From Lysobacterales bacterium (lineage in GTDB: Bacteria; Pseudomonadota; Gammaproteobacteria; Xanthomonadales; SZUA-5): a stretch of 64,000 nt of DNA. The notes below the pieces were generated by a model. It was not told the origin of the DNA. It worked only from the letters and a program-made list of their open reading frames with translations, and ran no database searches. Location: positions 1 to 64,000 of the forward strand of contig JALHMH010000019.1 of the NCBI GenBank assembly GCA_022844165.1. Direction: 5' to 3'. Positions 19,100 through 27,536 of the stretch are shown here, one piece after another. The first letter of the stretch is position 1. Each line of letters opens with the position of its first letter. Position numbers and translations under genes: made by a program.

Positions 19100-19459
19100 A
19101 TGAGCACCGGTCCAGGTATACCCAGGCAAGGTATTTTGTCGTTGGCGATCAAAGACAAACACGCCCTGTATCAGGCGTACATGCCGTTCCTGAAAGGCGG
19201 CGGCATTTTTGTGCCGACGATGAAGCGTTACAACCTCGGCGACGAGGTGTTTATTTTGCTGACCCTGATGGAAGATAAAGACCGCATGCCCGTTGCCGGA
19301 AAGGTCGTATGGATCACCCCAATGGGTGCTCAGGGCAATCGTACCGCGGGCATTGGTGTGCAGTTCTCCGAAAACTCCGACGGTGAATCCATCAAGACCA
19401 AGATCGAGTCTATTCTGGCCGGTGTTCTGAATTCGGATCGACCTACGCACACTATGTAA
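19100..19459 (+). CDS. pilZ: PilZ domain protein, type IV pilus assembly
   Basis: 119 residues with GILSLAIKDKHALYQAYMPFLKGGGIFVPT and VVWITPMGAQGNRTAGIGVQF, matching the stand-alone PilZ protein of Xanthomonas and Pseudomonas. This subtype usually lacks the RxxxR motif for c-di-GMP and acts through protein contacts (PilB, FimX) in twitching motility; no RxxxR is seen here. It begins 1 bp after the holB stop, the usual neighbour. Confidence 0.93.
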   Translation: MSTGPGIPRQGILSLAIKDKHALYQAYMPFLKGGGIFVPTMKRYNLGDEVFILLTLMEDKDRMPVAGKVVWITPMGAQGNRTAGIGVQFSENSDGESIKTKIESILAGVLNSDRPTHTM

Positions 19460-19536
19460 CGTGCTTGTACGGTGCGGAAGCAGTTGCAGTTTCTCATGGC
19501 GAACCGGCTCAGGATGCCATCCAAGGGTCGATGGAA

Positions 19537-20604
19537 ATGACTGACACAATCCTGATCTACGGTGCTTACGGTTACACCGGTCAGCTTATCATCGAACGTG
19601 CCGTTCAATCTGGCCTGAAGCCCTGTGTCGCAGGCCGTGATGCCGCGAAAACGGGTGAATTGGCGAAAAGACTCGATTTGCCGCACGTTTCGTTCGATCT
19701 GGGCGATTCGAGCGCTCTGCAGCGAGCCCTCAAGGGCCGCCGAGTGGTGTTGCACTGCGCCGGCCCGTTTTCTGCCACCGCCGCGCCCATGATGCAGGCA
19801 TGCATCAATGCGGGCGTGCACTATTGCGATATCACCGGCGAGATCGAAGTTTTTGCGCTCGGCCATCGTCTCGACAGCAGCGCGCGTAAGGCGGGTGTCG
19901 CCATCGTGCCGGGGGTTGGATTCGATGTGGTTCCAACCGACTGTCTGGCGGCAATGCTCAAGGCCGAACTTCCGGATGCCACCGATCTGGTGCTCGCGTT
20001 CGACGCCGGCGGCGGCCCATCGCGTGGCACGGCGCTGACGAGTATCGAAGGTCTGCACAGCGGCGGTCGCGTCCGGCGAAACGGCAAGCTGGTCCGAGTG
20101 GAAACTGGTTTTCGTACCCGCACGTTTCCCTTTCCAAAGGGAGCGCGCACCGCTGTCACAATCCCATGGGGCGATGTGTATACGGCCTATGTCAGCACCG
20201 GGATCGGCAACATTGAAGTGTATATGGCGATGCCGCAGCGATGGATCCAGATGCAACGCAGAATGCGCTTCTTCGCACCGTTGTTGGCGCTGCCGCCGGC
20301 CCAATGGCTGCTGAAATATCTGGTCAAATCGCGCATCCAGGGCCCGGACGATGTTCGCCGCCAAAGCAGCGATGCCCAGATCTATGGAGAAGTGCGCAAC
20401 GGCAGCGGGGACTTGCGAAGTGCCACGATGATCACGCCGAATGGCTACGATCTGACCGCGGAATCAGCGCTGACCATTGCCCGCCATTTGCATGACGACG
20501 CGCATGCGCACGCTGGTTATTACACGCCGTCGCTACTGATGGGTGCGGAATTCGTAAGAAAGCTCAGCGGCATTCGGCTGACGATGGCTGGCGGAACGCC
20601 ATAG
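19537..20604 (+). CDS. Saccharopine dehydrogenase-like oxidoreductase (trans-acting enoyl reductase type)
   Basis: An N-terminal Rossmann fold (ILIYGAYGYTGQLIIERAV) is followed by VVLHCAGPF, YCDITGEIEVF and IVPGVGFDVVPTDCLA. These blocks are typical of the saccharopine-dehydrogenase-like family that includes trans-acting enoyl reductases. About 355 residues. The substrate cannot be told; lipid or secondary-metabolite reduction is possible. MTDTIL at 19537 is preferred over the ATG at 19531 because AAGGG then lies at better spacing. The role of its position upstream of btaAB is unknown. Confidence 0.75.
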   Translation: MTDTILIYGAYGYTGQLIIERAVQSGLKPCVAGRDAAKTGELAKRLDLPHVSFDLGDSSALQRALKGRRVVLHCAGPFSATAAPMMQACINAGVHYCDITGEIEVFALGHRLDSSARKAGVAIVPGVGFDVVPTDCLAAMLKAELPDATDLVLAFDAGGGPSRGTALTSIEGLHSGGRVRRNGKLVRVETGFRTRTFPFPKGARTAVTIPWGDVYTAYVSTGIGNIEVYMAMPQRWIQMQRRMRFFAPLLALPPAQWLLKYLVKSRIQGPDDVRRQSSDAQIYGEVRNGSGDLRSATMITPNGYDLTAESALTIARHLHDDAHAHAGYYTPSLLMGAEFVRKLSGIRLTMAGGTP

Positions 20605-20726
20605 CGCACGAATTGGGAAGCAGCGGGCGATTGCGGAGGCGCCAAAAAAAGCTTCACATGGACGTCGCGTAACCGTCATGCGAGCGCCGTACTTTTCGAC
20701 GATCTTTCTTGATCGGTCCGCAACCG

Positions 20727-21881
20727 ATGACGCTCGCAGCGCGCGCTTACGATGCTTTCTTTCGCAAGGTCCACGGATCGCGGCTGATCTACAACACGTG
20801 TTGGGAAGACCCGCGCGCGGATCGCGAATTGCTCGCTCTGAACGCCAGCTCTCGCGTGCTGATGATCACCAGCGCCGGCTGTAATGCACTGGATTACTTG
20901 CTCGATGACCCGGCAAGAGTCGACTGCGTTGACATGAATCCGCGGCAGAACGCGCTGCTGGAACTCAAGCTGGCTGTTCTGAAAGCCGATCGTCCGGAAT
21001 GGCTGTTCGCGCTGTTCGGCGAAGGACGGCACGACGATTTCCCAGCGCTGTACCCAGAACTAAGACCGTGGTTGAGCGCCGTCGCACAACAAATTTGGGA
21101 TGGTCAGTTGCATCTTTTCAGTCCGCGCGGGCGAGGCAGTTTTTACTTCCGCGGCGCATCGGGCGATGTCGCTTATTGGGTGCGCCAGAGCATTCGCCAC
21201 CTGCAGCCAAGGTTGTGGCGCGAACTCGAACTGCTGATCGATGCACGCACGCTCGACGAACAACGCGAGCGATACGCGCGCATCGAAAAGCGGTTGTGGG
21301 GTCCGGTAATGCGTTGGGCCGCGCGGCAACCGGTGGTGTTGACCATGTTGGGCGTGCCTCGTGCGCAACGCAACTTGATCGAAACGCAGTATCCCGGTGG
21401 CATGAATGCCTACATCGAGGACAAGCTTCGTTATCTGTTGACCGAGCTGCCAATCCAGGAAAACTACTTTTGGCGCGTATACATCCACGGACGCTATACC
21501 AGAGACTGTTGTCCGAACTATTTGAAAGCCGAAAATTTTGCAGTGTTGCGTGAACGCGCCAGTCGAGTGGCCACGCATACCGGCACGCTGGCGGATTTCC
21601 TGAAGCAGTCGACGCACACTTACGACCGCTTTATCTTGCTCGATCATCAGGACTGGATGGCAGTGCATGCGCCACAGGCATTGGATGAGGAGTGGAATCT
21701 GGTGATTGGCGGCAGCGCGCCCGACGCGCGCGTGCTGATGCGGTCTGCGGGTCTCGACATCGACTTCCTGCCACAATTCGCCCGTTCGCGCTTGCTGCCG
21801 TTCGATTGTGCGGACTGGCATCGGCGCGATCGCGTCGGCACCTACGGCAGTGTGCTGTGCGCTGAGGTACGGGGCGTATGA
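20727..21881 (+). CDS. btaA: S-adenosylmethionine:diacylglycerol 3-amino-3-carboxypropyltransferase (DUF3419)
   Basis: First enzyme of betaine lipid (DGTS) synthesis: it moves the 3-amino-3-carboxypropyl group of SAM to diacylglycerol. About 384 residues with the family blocks LIYNTCWEDPRADRELL, ITSAGCNALDYLL, CVDMNPRQNALLELKL (SAM site) and VYIHGRYTRDCCPNYLK. The ATG at 20727 is used; a TTG 18 bp upstream is possible and neither has a good Shine-Dalgarno sequence. The 3' end overlaps a methyltransferase gene (ATGA), the expected second enzyme. Confidence 0.85.
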   Translation: MTLAARAYDAFFRKVHGSRLIYNTCWEDPRADRELLALNASSRVLMITSAGCNALDYLLDDPARVDCVDMNPRQNALLELKLAVLKADRPEWLFALFGEGRHDDFPALYPELRPWLSAVAQQIWDGQLHLFSPRGRGSFYFRGASGDVAYWVRQSIRHLQPRLWRELELLIDARTLDEQRERYARIEKRLWGPVMRWAARQPVVLTMLGVPRAQRNLIETQYPGGMNAYIEDKLRYLLTELPIQENYFWRVYIHGRYTRDCCPNYLKAENFAVLRERASRVATHTGTLADFLKQSTHTYDRFILLDHQDWMAVHAPQALDEEWNLVIGGSAPDARVLMRSAGLDIDFLPQFARSRLLPFDCADWHRRDRVGTYGSVLCAEVRGV

Positions 21882-22483
21882 GCACAAATACGGACGCCCT
21901 CAAACGCTACTACCGTTTCCACGCTGCGATTTACGACTCGACGCGCTGGTCTTTTTTGTTCGGCCGATCGGCGCTGATCCAACGGTTGCAAACCATGCGG
22001 CTGCAACCGCGACGCGTACTGGAGATCGGCTGTGGTACGGGGCGTAATCTGGCGATGTTGGCGCGGGCCTTCCCCAAAGCCGACATCGTCGGTGTGGATA
22101 TTTCGCAAGACATGCTCGAACACGCTCGACGTCGTTGTTCGTTCGCCGAAGATCGTGTCTTCCTGGAATGCGCGCCCTACGGAACGCAGAGTCGCCTGGG
22201 CGGGTTCGACGTGATCGTTGCGTCCTACGCGCTGTCGATGATGGGCGACGGCGTTGGCGCGGTGCTCGACGCGGTCAAACGCGATCTGCGGCACGGCGGC
22301 GTGTTTGCGGTTGTCGATTTTCGGGATTCGCGCTTCGCTTTTTTCCGCCGCTGGATGGGCTGCAATCACGTTCGCCTTGACGATGGTGTTCTGCCTCAGA
22401 TCCGCGAACGATTTGGTGAGTCAGTGGTTTCAACCCACCATGCCTACGCAGGATTGTGGCGCTGGTTCATGCTTGTCGCTTGA
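21878..22483 (+). CDS. btaB: Diacylglyceryl-homoserine N-methyltransferase
   Basis: Class I SAM methyltransferase of 201 residues: ALKRYYRFHAAIYDSTRWSF at the N-terminus, motif I VLEIGCGTGRNLAML, GVDISQDML, and ASYALSMM. The N-terminal YYRFHA-IYD-TRW block is characteristic of BtaB, which methylates diacylglyceryl-homoserine three times to give the betaine headgroup. Translation is coupled to btaA through a 4-bp overlap. It converges on the DegS-like gene with 8 bp between stops. Confidence 0.85.
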   Translation: MSTNTDALKRYYRFHAAIYDSTRWSFLFGRSALIQRLQTMRLQPRRVLEIGCGTGRNLAMLARAFPKADIVGVDISQDMLEHARRRCSFAEDRVFLECAPYGTQSRLGGFDVIVASYALSMMGDGVGAVLDAVKRDLRHGGVFAVVDFRDSRFAFFRRWMGCNHVRLDDGVLPQIRERFGESVVSTHHAYAGLWRWFMLVA

Positions 22484-22491
22484 GGCCGTCG

Positions 22492-23625
22492 TCAGGGCGC
22501 GCGATAGACAGGTTTCTGTTGCAATGTCGCGTTCAGGGTCATCGCCAGTCCCGAGCGGACCAGCTCTATGCTGACCGGCGTCTCCGGCTTCAGATTAGCC
22601 TCAAAGCTCCGAAACTGCTCCAGCGACTGCACCTCGACACCATGCAGCCGCATCAAGGCATCGCCCGTGCGAACACCGGCCCGGTCGGCCGCTGACTGAG
22701 GTTCGATGCGGATGACCTGTAACGCCGTGCGCATTTCACCCGTCATTGAGTTCGAAAGCTGCACCGGCACAACTTCGACACCGAGCCAGCCGCGTACCAC
22801 AAAGCCCTGTCGAACGATCGCATCGAGGATCGCGCGTGCGGTCTCAATCGGAATCGCGAAGCTGATGCCCTCTGCCCCGCGGCCTCGCCCAAACATCGCC
22901 GTATTGATACCGACCAGCTCACCACGTGCATTGATCAGCGCGCCCCCCGAATTTCCGGTATTGACTGCCGCGTCGGTTTGAATCAGGTGTTCGTAGCCCA
23001 TCAATCCGAGGTTGACGATTGCTTCGCCGCGCGCGCTGACAATGCCCATCGTAACGCTTTGGCCTAACCCGAATGGATTACCAATGGCCAGTACCACATC
23101 GCCAATCGCCAGTTCGCCGTCAGCTGCAAATGCCAGTGCCGGAAGGTCCGAAACATCGATCTTGAGCACCGCCAGGTCAGTGTCCGGGTCGGTGGCAACA
23201 ACCCGTGCGTCTGTGGTTCGCCCATCCCACAGAACCGCTCGCACGCGGTCCTTGTTGGCCACGACGTGGTTGTTCGTCAGCAAGTACCCGTCGCCGCGTA
23301 CGATGACCGCCGAACCCAGGGATTGTTCGAGCCGCTGCGTTGGTGGACCGATGGGCGTGAAGCTCTGCCCGAGCATTCGCGATGCCTGCTCACTCAATTG
23401 GGCGACAGGCGTTTCGGTCACGATGCCCGTGGCATAGATGTTTACAACTGAGGGACCGGCGGCCCTGACCGCGCTGGCAAAGCTCGTTACCACAGGCGCG
23501 GCCGGCGCGGGCTCGGTCAGCAGCTGCGGCCGTAACCACACGACAATAAAGGCCAACGCAAGTCCAATGATGGCCCAGCGCGCGAAATACGTCAGATGAT
23601 CGCGCCAGAGCGCTGTCGGAAGCAT
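22492..23625 (-). CDS. DegS/AlgW-type periplasmic serine protease
   Basis: A single N-terminal membrane anchor (about 12-32) is followed by a trypsin-like domain with His120 (TNNHVV), Asp150 (DPDTDLAVL) and Ser226 (NTGNSGG). One PDZ domain follows (about 280-370, starting at GWLGVEVVPVQ). Length 377 residues. One PDZ and a membrane anchor indicate DegS/AlgW, which starts RseA/MucA cleavage in the sigma-E envelope stress response, rather than DegP. It is divergent from petA across 145 bp. Confidence 0.9.
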   Translation of the reverse strand: MLPTALWRDHLTYFARWAIIGLALAFIVVWLRPQLLTEPAPAAPVVTSFASAVRAAGPSVVNIYATGIVTETPVAQLSEQASRMLGQSFTPIGPPTQRLEQSLGSAVIVRGDGYLLTNNHVVANKDRVRAVLWDGRTTDARVVATDPDTDLAVLKIDVSDLPALAFAADGELAIGDVVLAIGNPFGLGQSVTMGIVSARGEAIVNLGLMGYEHLIQTDAAVNTGNSGGALINARGELVGINTAMFGRGRGAEGISFAIPIETARAILDAIVRQGFVVRGWLGVEVVPVQLSNSMTGEMRTALQVIRIEPQSAADRAGVRTGDALMRLHGVEVQSLEQFRSFEANLKPETPVSIELVRSGLAMTLNATLQQKPVYRAP

Positions 23626-23770
23626 GGACGATGGAAGGTCTGGTTCAATGAGGCATTTGCATTGTGTGCGTTCGAGGCCATCCTGTAAACTTCGGCGGAT
23701 AGCCGCGCCCGGTCCCTAACCGCATCGTTCGCAGCAAACTTTCATCCAGGTTGCAGGAGTTAGACAGAGC

Positions 23771-24370
23771 ATGGCAGCAGAGTCCGTGAACCACGGGCGC
23801 CGTCGCTTCCTGACCGCATCGACGGCGGTAGTAGGCGGTGTGGGCGGCGTCTTCGCCGCCATCCCGTTTTTGAGCGCGTGGAAACCCAGCGCGCGAGCGG
23901 TAGCCGCGGGAGCGCCGGTGATTGCGCCCATCGACAAACTCAATCCGGGGCAACAGTTGGTTGTCGCCTGGCGCGGCAAGCCGGTGTTCGTTGTCAGACG
24001 CGATGAGGCAATGCTGGCGACGCTTGCAGGTGAGAGCGCGCGACTACGCGATCCGGATTCGGCGAACGATGACGAAACCACGCTGCCGGAGTTTGCTCGA
24101 AATCAGCATCGTTCGATGAGGCCTGAGTTGCTGGTTCTCATTGGATCCTGCACGCATCTGGGTTGCTCGCCGAAGCTACATCCGGTGGTGCAGCCTGAGC
24201 CGTGGGACGCTCAATGGAAAGGTGGTTATTTTTGCCCTTGCCATAACTCGCGCTTCGACATGGCTGGACGCGTCTACGAAGGTTCGCCGGCGCCGACCAA
24301 CCTGGCCGTGCCGCCGTATCGGTTCGATGGCGATGTTCGCGTGGTGATCGGCGAGATGGAGGCAGCGTAA
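23771..24370 (+). CDS. petA: Ubiquinol-cytochrome c reductase, Rieske iron-sulfur subunit
   Basis: 199 residues with an N-terminal Tat-type anchor (GRRRFLTASTAVVGG). The Rieske cluster ligands are in CTHLGC and CPCHNSRFD. The extra CSPKLHPV loop is typical of the bacterial bc1 Rieske protein. It passes electrons from ubiquinol to cytochrome c1 in the inner-membrane bc1 complex. CAGGAG stands 11 nt before the ATG. petB begins immediately after its stop. Confidence 0.96.
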   Translation: MAAESVNHGRRRFLTASTAVVGGVGGVFAAIPFLSAWKPSARAVAAGAPVIAPIDKLNPGQQLVVAWRGKPVFVVRRDEAMLATLAGESARLRDPDSANDDETTLPEFARNQHRSMRPELLVLIGSCTHLGCSPKLHPVVQPEPWDAQWKGGYFCPCHNSRFDMAGRVYEGSPAPTNLAVPPYRFDGDVRVVIGEMEAA

Positions 24371-25609
24371 ATGGGCGAGCGTACGAGCACCATGACGGGC
24401 GTGCTGGGCTGGTTGGATCAGCGCATGCCGGTTGTCGATTTCTGGAACAAACATGTCGGCCAGTATTACGCGCCGAAGAACTTCAATGTCTGGTACTACT
24501 TCGGTTCATTGGCGCTACTGGTGTTGGTGAACCAGATCGTGACCGGCATTTTCCTGACGATGCACTACAAACCGAGTGCCGCCGAAGCCTTCGCTTCAGT
24601 CGAGTACATCATGCGCGACGTCGAATGGGGATGGCTCATTCGATACATGCACTCTACGGGCGCGTCGTTCTTTTTCATCGTCGTGTACCTGCACATGTTC
24701 AGAGCGCTTTTGTACGGTTCGTACCAAAAGCCCCGTGAGCTGATCTGGGTGCTGGGTGTGGTGATCCTTTTGTTGATGATGGCTGAGGCCTTTTTGGGCT
24801 ATGTCCTGCCATGGGGACAAATGTCGTTCTGGGGTGCGCAGGTCATTGTGTCGCTGTTCGGTGCGATACCGATCATCGGTCCGGATCTGGTGATCTTCAT
24901 TCAGGGCGACTATTTGCCGTCAGACGCCACAATCAATCGTTTCTTTGCATTGCACGTTGTCGCACTGCCGATCGCGTTGTTGTTGCTGGTGGTGCTGCAT
25001 TTGGGCGCGTTGCACGAAGTCGGTTCGAACAACCCGGACGGTATCGATATCAAGAAGAAAAAGGACGCGTCCGGCAAACCGCTGGATGGCATACCGTTCC
25101 ATCCGTATTACACGGTCAAGGATTTGTTTGGCGCAGGCGTGTTTTTGTCGCTGTTCGCTTTCGTGATCTTCTTCGAACCGACTTTCGGCGATCTGTTCCT
25201 GGAGTACGACAACTTCGCGCCGGCCGACCCGCTGGTGACGCCGGCTCAGATCAAGCCCGTCTGGTACTTTACGCCGTACTACGCGATGCTGCGCGCGATC
25301 CCGGACAAGTTTTTCGGTGTGGTGGTGATGGGTGCCGCGGTACTGATCCTGTTTTTGGTGCCATGGCTCGATCGTAGTCCAGTGCGGTCGATTCGCTATC
25401 GTGGTCCGCTGACGAAAATTGCCTTGGCCGCATTCGCCACTGCGTTTGTGGTACTCGGGTATCTGGGCCTGCAAGCAGGCAGCGAGACGCAAACGCTGGT
25501 TGCGCGCGTTTGTACGTTTATCTACTTCGGATTCTTTGTGGCCATGCCGCTCTTTACCAAGATCGATTCGGTGAAGCCGGTGCCTGAGCGGGTGACGATG
25601 CATGACTAA
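24371..25609 (+). CDS. petB: Cytochrome b of the bc1 complex
   Basis: 412 residues with eight membrane helices. The heme histidine pairs are in RYMHSTGASFFFIVVYLHMFRA and in FFALHVVALPIALLLLVVLHLGA (helices B and D). The quinol-site PEWY equivalent appears as KPVWYFTPYYAMLR, and PWGQMSFWGAQV is conserved. It holds both hemes b and the quinone sites. It is directly linked to petA and overlaps petC by 8 bp. Confidence 0.96.
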   Translation: MGERTSTMTGVLGWLDQRMPVVDFWNKHVGQYYAPKNFNVWYYFGSLALLVLVNQIVTGIFLTMHYKPSAAEAFASVEYIMRDVEWGWLIRYMHSTGASFFFIVVYLHMFRALLYGSYQKPRELIWVLGVVILLLMMAEAFLGYVLPWGQMSFWGAQVIVSLFGAIPIIGPDLVIFIQGDYLPSDATINRFFALHVVALPIALLLLVVLHLGALHEVGSNNPDGIDIKKKKDASGKPLDGIPFHPYYTVKDLFGAGVFLSLFAFVIFFEPTFGDLFLEYDNFAPADPLVTPAQIKPVWYFTPYYAMLRAIPDKFFGVVVMGAAVLILFLVPWLDRSPVRSIRYRGPLTKIALAAFATAFVVLGYLGLQAGSETQTLVARVCTFIYFGFFVAMPLFTKIDSVKPVPERVTMHD

Positions 25610-26351
25610 GCCAATTCTCACGCTGCTTCTCGCGCTCGTTGGCAGCGTCGCTGCAGCTGCAGGGCCTGGCCCGAAGCTGCTCAACGCCGGCACGAATATC
25701 TCGGACACTGCTTCCTTGCAACGAGGTGCGCAGTTGTACTTCAACTATTGCGCGAGCTGCCATTCTTTGCAGTACATGCGGTACTCGCGGATGGCTGAAG
25801 ACCTGGAGCTGACAGAAGATCAGGTCATGAAATACCTGAATTTCACCGGCGCGAAGTTCGGCGAGACCATCACCACGAATATGCCGGTCGGTGCAGGCGA
25901 GGCGACGTTCGGTGGTGAGGACTGGTTTGGCAAGGCACCGCCTGATTTGTCGTTAGTGGCGCGTGCACGCAATGACGGTCCAAATTGGATTTACACCTAC
26001 CTTTTGTCGTTCTATCCCGATCCAAGCCGCCCGGTGGGCTGGAACAATACGGTGTTCCCGAATGCCAGCATGCCGCATGTCATGTGGGATCGGCAGGGTG
26101 TGCAGGTGCTCGTCCAGCAGACCGATGACGCCGGTCAGGAAACGACAGGATTCGACTTGATCCGTGAGGGCAGCCGCTCACCTGAGCAGTACCGTCAAGA
26201 TGCGCGCGATGTGGCAACGTTCCTGGAGTACGTGGGTGAGCCTGCTGCGCTTCAGAGGGAACGCTATGGATTGTGGGTTCTGCTGTACCTTCTGCTGTTC
26301 ACAGGCGTTGCGTATTTGTTGAAGCACGAATACTGGAAGGACGTTCATTGA
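25602..26351 (+). CDS. petC: Cytochrome c1 of the bc1 complex
   Basis: 249 residues. A signal peptide (MTKPILTLLLALVGSVAAAA) is followed by the heme-binding motif CASCH and a C-terminal membrane anchor (WVLLYLLLFTGVAYLL). The axial Met is probably in NASMPHVMW. It completes the petABC operon. The sspAB genes that often follow petC are not here; a strong G/C hairpin comes next. Confidence 0.95.
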   Translation: MTKPILTLLLALVGSVAAAAGPGPKLLNAGTNISDTASLQRGAQLYFNYCASCHSLQYMRYSRMAEDLELTEDQVMKYLNFTGAKFGETITTNMPVGAGEATFGGEDWFGKAPPDLSLVARARNDGPNWIYTYLLSFYPDPSRPVGWNNTVFPNASMPHVMWDRQGVQVLVQQTDDAGQETTGFDLIREGSRSPEQYRQDARDVATFLEYVGEPAALQRERYGLWVLLYLLLFTGVAYLLKHEYWKDVH

Positions 26352-26357
26352 CACTCT

Positions 26358-26378
26358 GGGCGCCGCGCAGCGGCGCCC
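26358..26378 (+). terminator. Strong hairpin after petC
   Basis: GGGCGCCGC pairs perfectly with GCGGCGCCC around a 3-nt loop, 6 bp after the petC stop. It is followed by AACTTCCC rather than a T tract, so it may mark the mRNA 3' end or cause partial termination before the cNMP/rhodanese gene at 26409. Confidence 0.4.
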
Positions 26379-26408
26379 AACTTCCCACCGAACCGGATCC
26401 GTTCCGCC

Positions 26409-27419
26409 ATGGTCAATATCGGGCTGTTTGGGCGCTTTGTGCCTTTACAGTCACTGACGCCCGCCGATCGAACGCAGTTGGCCAAACAATCGAGTTTGGT
26501 CAGCTATCAACCTGGGCAAGTGATTTTCAATCGCGGCGAAATGGCCAGGACGCAGGCCTTCTTGATTGAGGGCGAAATCGACCTGGTGGATGGCGCGCAA
26601 CGGGCGAATCGTCTGCTCGCTGGTCAGGCCGAAGCCAAACATGCGCTGGCACCAGGCCACCGCCGCTCGTCCACCGCTTGTTGTGTCAAGGCATCTCAGG
26701 TGCTGTTTGTCGATCGAGAGCTGCTCGACGTCATGTTGACGTGGTCGCAAACAGGAAATGTCGATGAGGCATCGCGCGATAGCGACTGGGTGACGGCGTT
26801 GTTGCAGAGTAAGGCGTTTTTACGCATCCCGCCAGGAAACATTGCGCAGATTTTGGCGAGTATGGAATCCTTACAGGTTGAAGCCGGCGAGATTATTCTG
26901 CGGCAGGGCGACCCAGGCGACTACTACTACGTGATCACCGACGGTCGAGCCCAGGTTGTTTTGGAAGACGGGCATTCTGAAGAGGAACTGGCCTTGTTGG
27001 GTGTTGGGCGTGGTTTCGGCGAAGAGGCACTGGTTTCGGGCGAGCCGCGCAATGCAACAGTACGGGCGCTGACGCGCTGCAAGTTGATGCGACTTGCCAG
27101 CGCCCAGTTTTCGCGCTTACTCAAAGCGCCGATGCTGCGTGAGGCCGTGCTGGCAGACTATCGAACCGGTGTGCACCTCATTGATGTGCGGCTACCCGGT
27201 GAGTTCGAGCGGGGCCATATGGTGGGTGCGGCCAATATTCCATTGGCCAGAATCCGTGACGCGGCGCGGCTCCTGGATCCGGAGCTGGAATACTGGGTCT
27301 ATTGCGATACCGGCCGCCGCAGCGCCTCCGCGACCTTTCTGCTTGCAGAGCGCGGTTTTAATGCCAAACTGATCAAAGGTGGCGTAACCTCGGATCAATT
27401 GAGCGTGATGGCGGCTTAG
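26409..27419 (+). CDS. Protein with two cNMP-binding domains and a C-terminal rhodanese domain
   Basis: 336 residues. The first cNMP-like domain (about 8-115) is divergent; the second (about 130-245) is clear, with GDYYYVITDGRAQVVL and GRGFGEEALVSGEPRNATV. A rhodanese domain follows (about 250-336): LIDVRLPGEFERGHMVGAANIPL and the active loop Cys299-DTGRRS. The combination suggests a sulfur-transfer or phosphatase-like activity gated by a nucleotide. The ligand and substrate are unknown. Not Crp-like, since no HTH is present. Confidence 0.85.
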   Translation: MVNIGLFGRFVPLQSLTPADRTQLAKQSSLVSYQPGQVIFNRGEMARTQAFLIEGEIDLVDGAQRANRLLAGQAEAKHALAPGHRRSSTACCVKASQVLFVDRELLDVMLTWSQTGNVDEASRDSDWVTALLQSKAFLRIPPGNIAQILASMESLQVEAGEIILRQGDPGDYYYVITDGRAQVVLEDGHSEEELALLGVGRGFGEEALVSGEPRNATVRALTRCKLMRLASAQFSRLLKAPMLREAVLADYRTGVHLIDVRLPGEFERGHMVGAANIPLARIRDAARLLDPELEYWVYCDTGRRSASATFLLAERGFNAKLIKGGVTSDQLSVMAA

Positions 27420-27536
27420 ATGCTGCCGATATCGATTGTCCGCGAACGGGTCGTCATCTGAGCGCTATTCCCAGCTTTTCGCGCAGACACTGCATTGAGC
27501 AGAACTGATCGACCAGCATTTTTTTTCGGAGCCCAC

